DNA of 64,000 nucleotides, taken from Puffinus mauretanicus. Taxonomy: Eukaryota; Chordata; Aves; Procellariiformes; Procellariidae. The notes beneath the pieces were generated by a model. It made no database searches, was not told the origin of the DNA, and saw nothing but the letters and a program-made list of their open reading frames with translations. The position numbers and the translations under genes were made by a program. The stretch is taken from contig JAJKFH010003362.1 in assembly GCA_023333565.1 (NCBI GenBank), forward strand, positions 1 to 64,000, given 5' to 3'. Shown here in pieces: positions 63,166 through 64,000 of the stretch; the first letter of the stretch is position 1; every line of letters begins with the position of its first letter.

Positions 63166-64000
63166 TTTTTGTAGTCCACTTCGTCTGTGAAAGCTGTGAG
63201 AAACTCAGATCTTTAATAAAGATTATCTCACACTTTAGTTCAAGCTTTGATACTGTTTTCTATTGCTGGGAAGTGTGTTAATTAAGTTAGTCTATTTATT
63301 TCTTGTATACCAAACACCAGTAGAGTTGGTCACACGCTAGCAAGTACCAGGTTTTCTCAGGGTGAGAACGCTGCACTCACAAGCGATGATTTTCATGCTT
63401 GAAAAACGCTGTACTGACATTCTTAGTGTGCTATAGTTCCTGTATATAATGGTGTAGATTGGTATCTGCGGAATGCTTAAGTATTTGGGAAAAAAAAAGT
63501 AGATAACCTAGAATTCTAAAGCTGTCACTAATGTTTGAAAACCATTGTCTTAATGTTTCTGGCAACAATAATGTATTTTTTTACAATATGAGAGCTGTAG
63601 ATGAAAGAAATTATGTAAACTGGTGAGACAGTGCAAGAGGAGTTGCATCGAGAAAGGAAGAAAAATATTAAGATTAAGCTTACTTAAGTATGTTTTTGAG
63701 TAATGCCAATTTTGATCAGAGTTAGAATTATAAGATTTAAATATATCTGAATTTTGTGTATAATCATATCGGTCCCACAATGGAGGATTTTAAATGATAG
63801 TGTTTGCAGTATGAATTATTAACGTTTTTCTGCATTAGCTAGGACTGGTGTTCTTCACAAGCCTGCTGAATGTCCTCTGACAGTATACTATATAGAGAGA
63901 AGAAATCTAAATAGGGTTTGGTAGCATTTCACAGAGAAGTTGTTGCCGATAAATACAGTATTTCTGAGAGAACTGTGTCAAAATTTTTATATATTCAAAA

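Larger units (their letters stand above)
59201..64000 (+). other. CNTLN: CNTLN intron 7, 5' part
   Basis: At least 4.8 kb with no recognised exon, LTR or LINE. It contains an A-rich tract (61141-61198) and a perfect 20-bp tandem duplication (63126-63165). Short open frames (59843-60130, 61401-61664) show no family I know. Confidence 0.75.

Overview
The window looks like bird genomic DNA. It is AT-rich, has long introns, contains four CR1 (chicken repeat 1) LINE copies and four related avian-type retroviral LTRs, and has no bacterial-style gene packing. The one host gene I can support is centlein (CNTLN) on the + strand, a coiled-coil centrosome-linker protein. Six coding exons are visible: 15533-15621, 27581-27665, 41326-41460, 42049-42228, 50152-50285 and 59038-59200. 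They have matching splice phases and together encode 262 uninterrupted residues, 786 nt in all. They appear to be exons 2-7. The GC-rich first exon and all later exons lie outside the window. CNTLN is Z-linked in chicken, so the window is probably from a bird Z chromosome (inference).

Layout: 1-1611 is the 5' part of an endogenous retrovirus (ERV) on the minus strand. It has a 5' LTR at 1100-1611, a tRNA-Lys-like primer binding site at 1074-1091, a 229-residue leader ORF with hydrophobic segments, a 30-bp tandem repeat and the start of a gag-like frame that runs off the left edge. At 2398-2899 there is a solo LTR in the opposite orientation, inserted next to older ERV-like sequence (about 2905-4520) that includes a broken env-like fragment. 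A 5'-truncated CR1 fills 5301-6725. The rest up to 15532 is the end of intron 1, with no gene seen.

The introns of CNTLN hold further insertions. There are solo LTRs at 16693-17210 (antisense) and 34108-34615 (sense). There are CR1 copies at 28690-29575 (antisense), about 43420-45680 (sense) and 55395-57185 (antisense). Short simple repeats are also present. Three LTR copies keep a perfect TGACGTCA octamer just upstream of a TATA-like box. All three solo LTRs have clean 5-bp target-site duplications.

The most unusual item is the ERV leader ORF. It is a long open frame between primer binding site and gag that encodes a membrane-like protein ending in a tandem repeat that is largely open in more than one frame. 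A 178-codon open frame at 35134-35670, about 520 bp downstream of the sense LTR in intron 3, is unexplained. I found no CRISPR array, tRNA, rRNA or operon-like structure.
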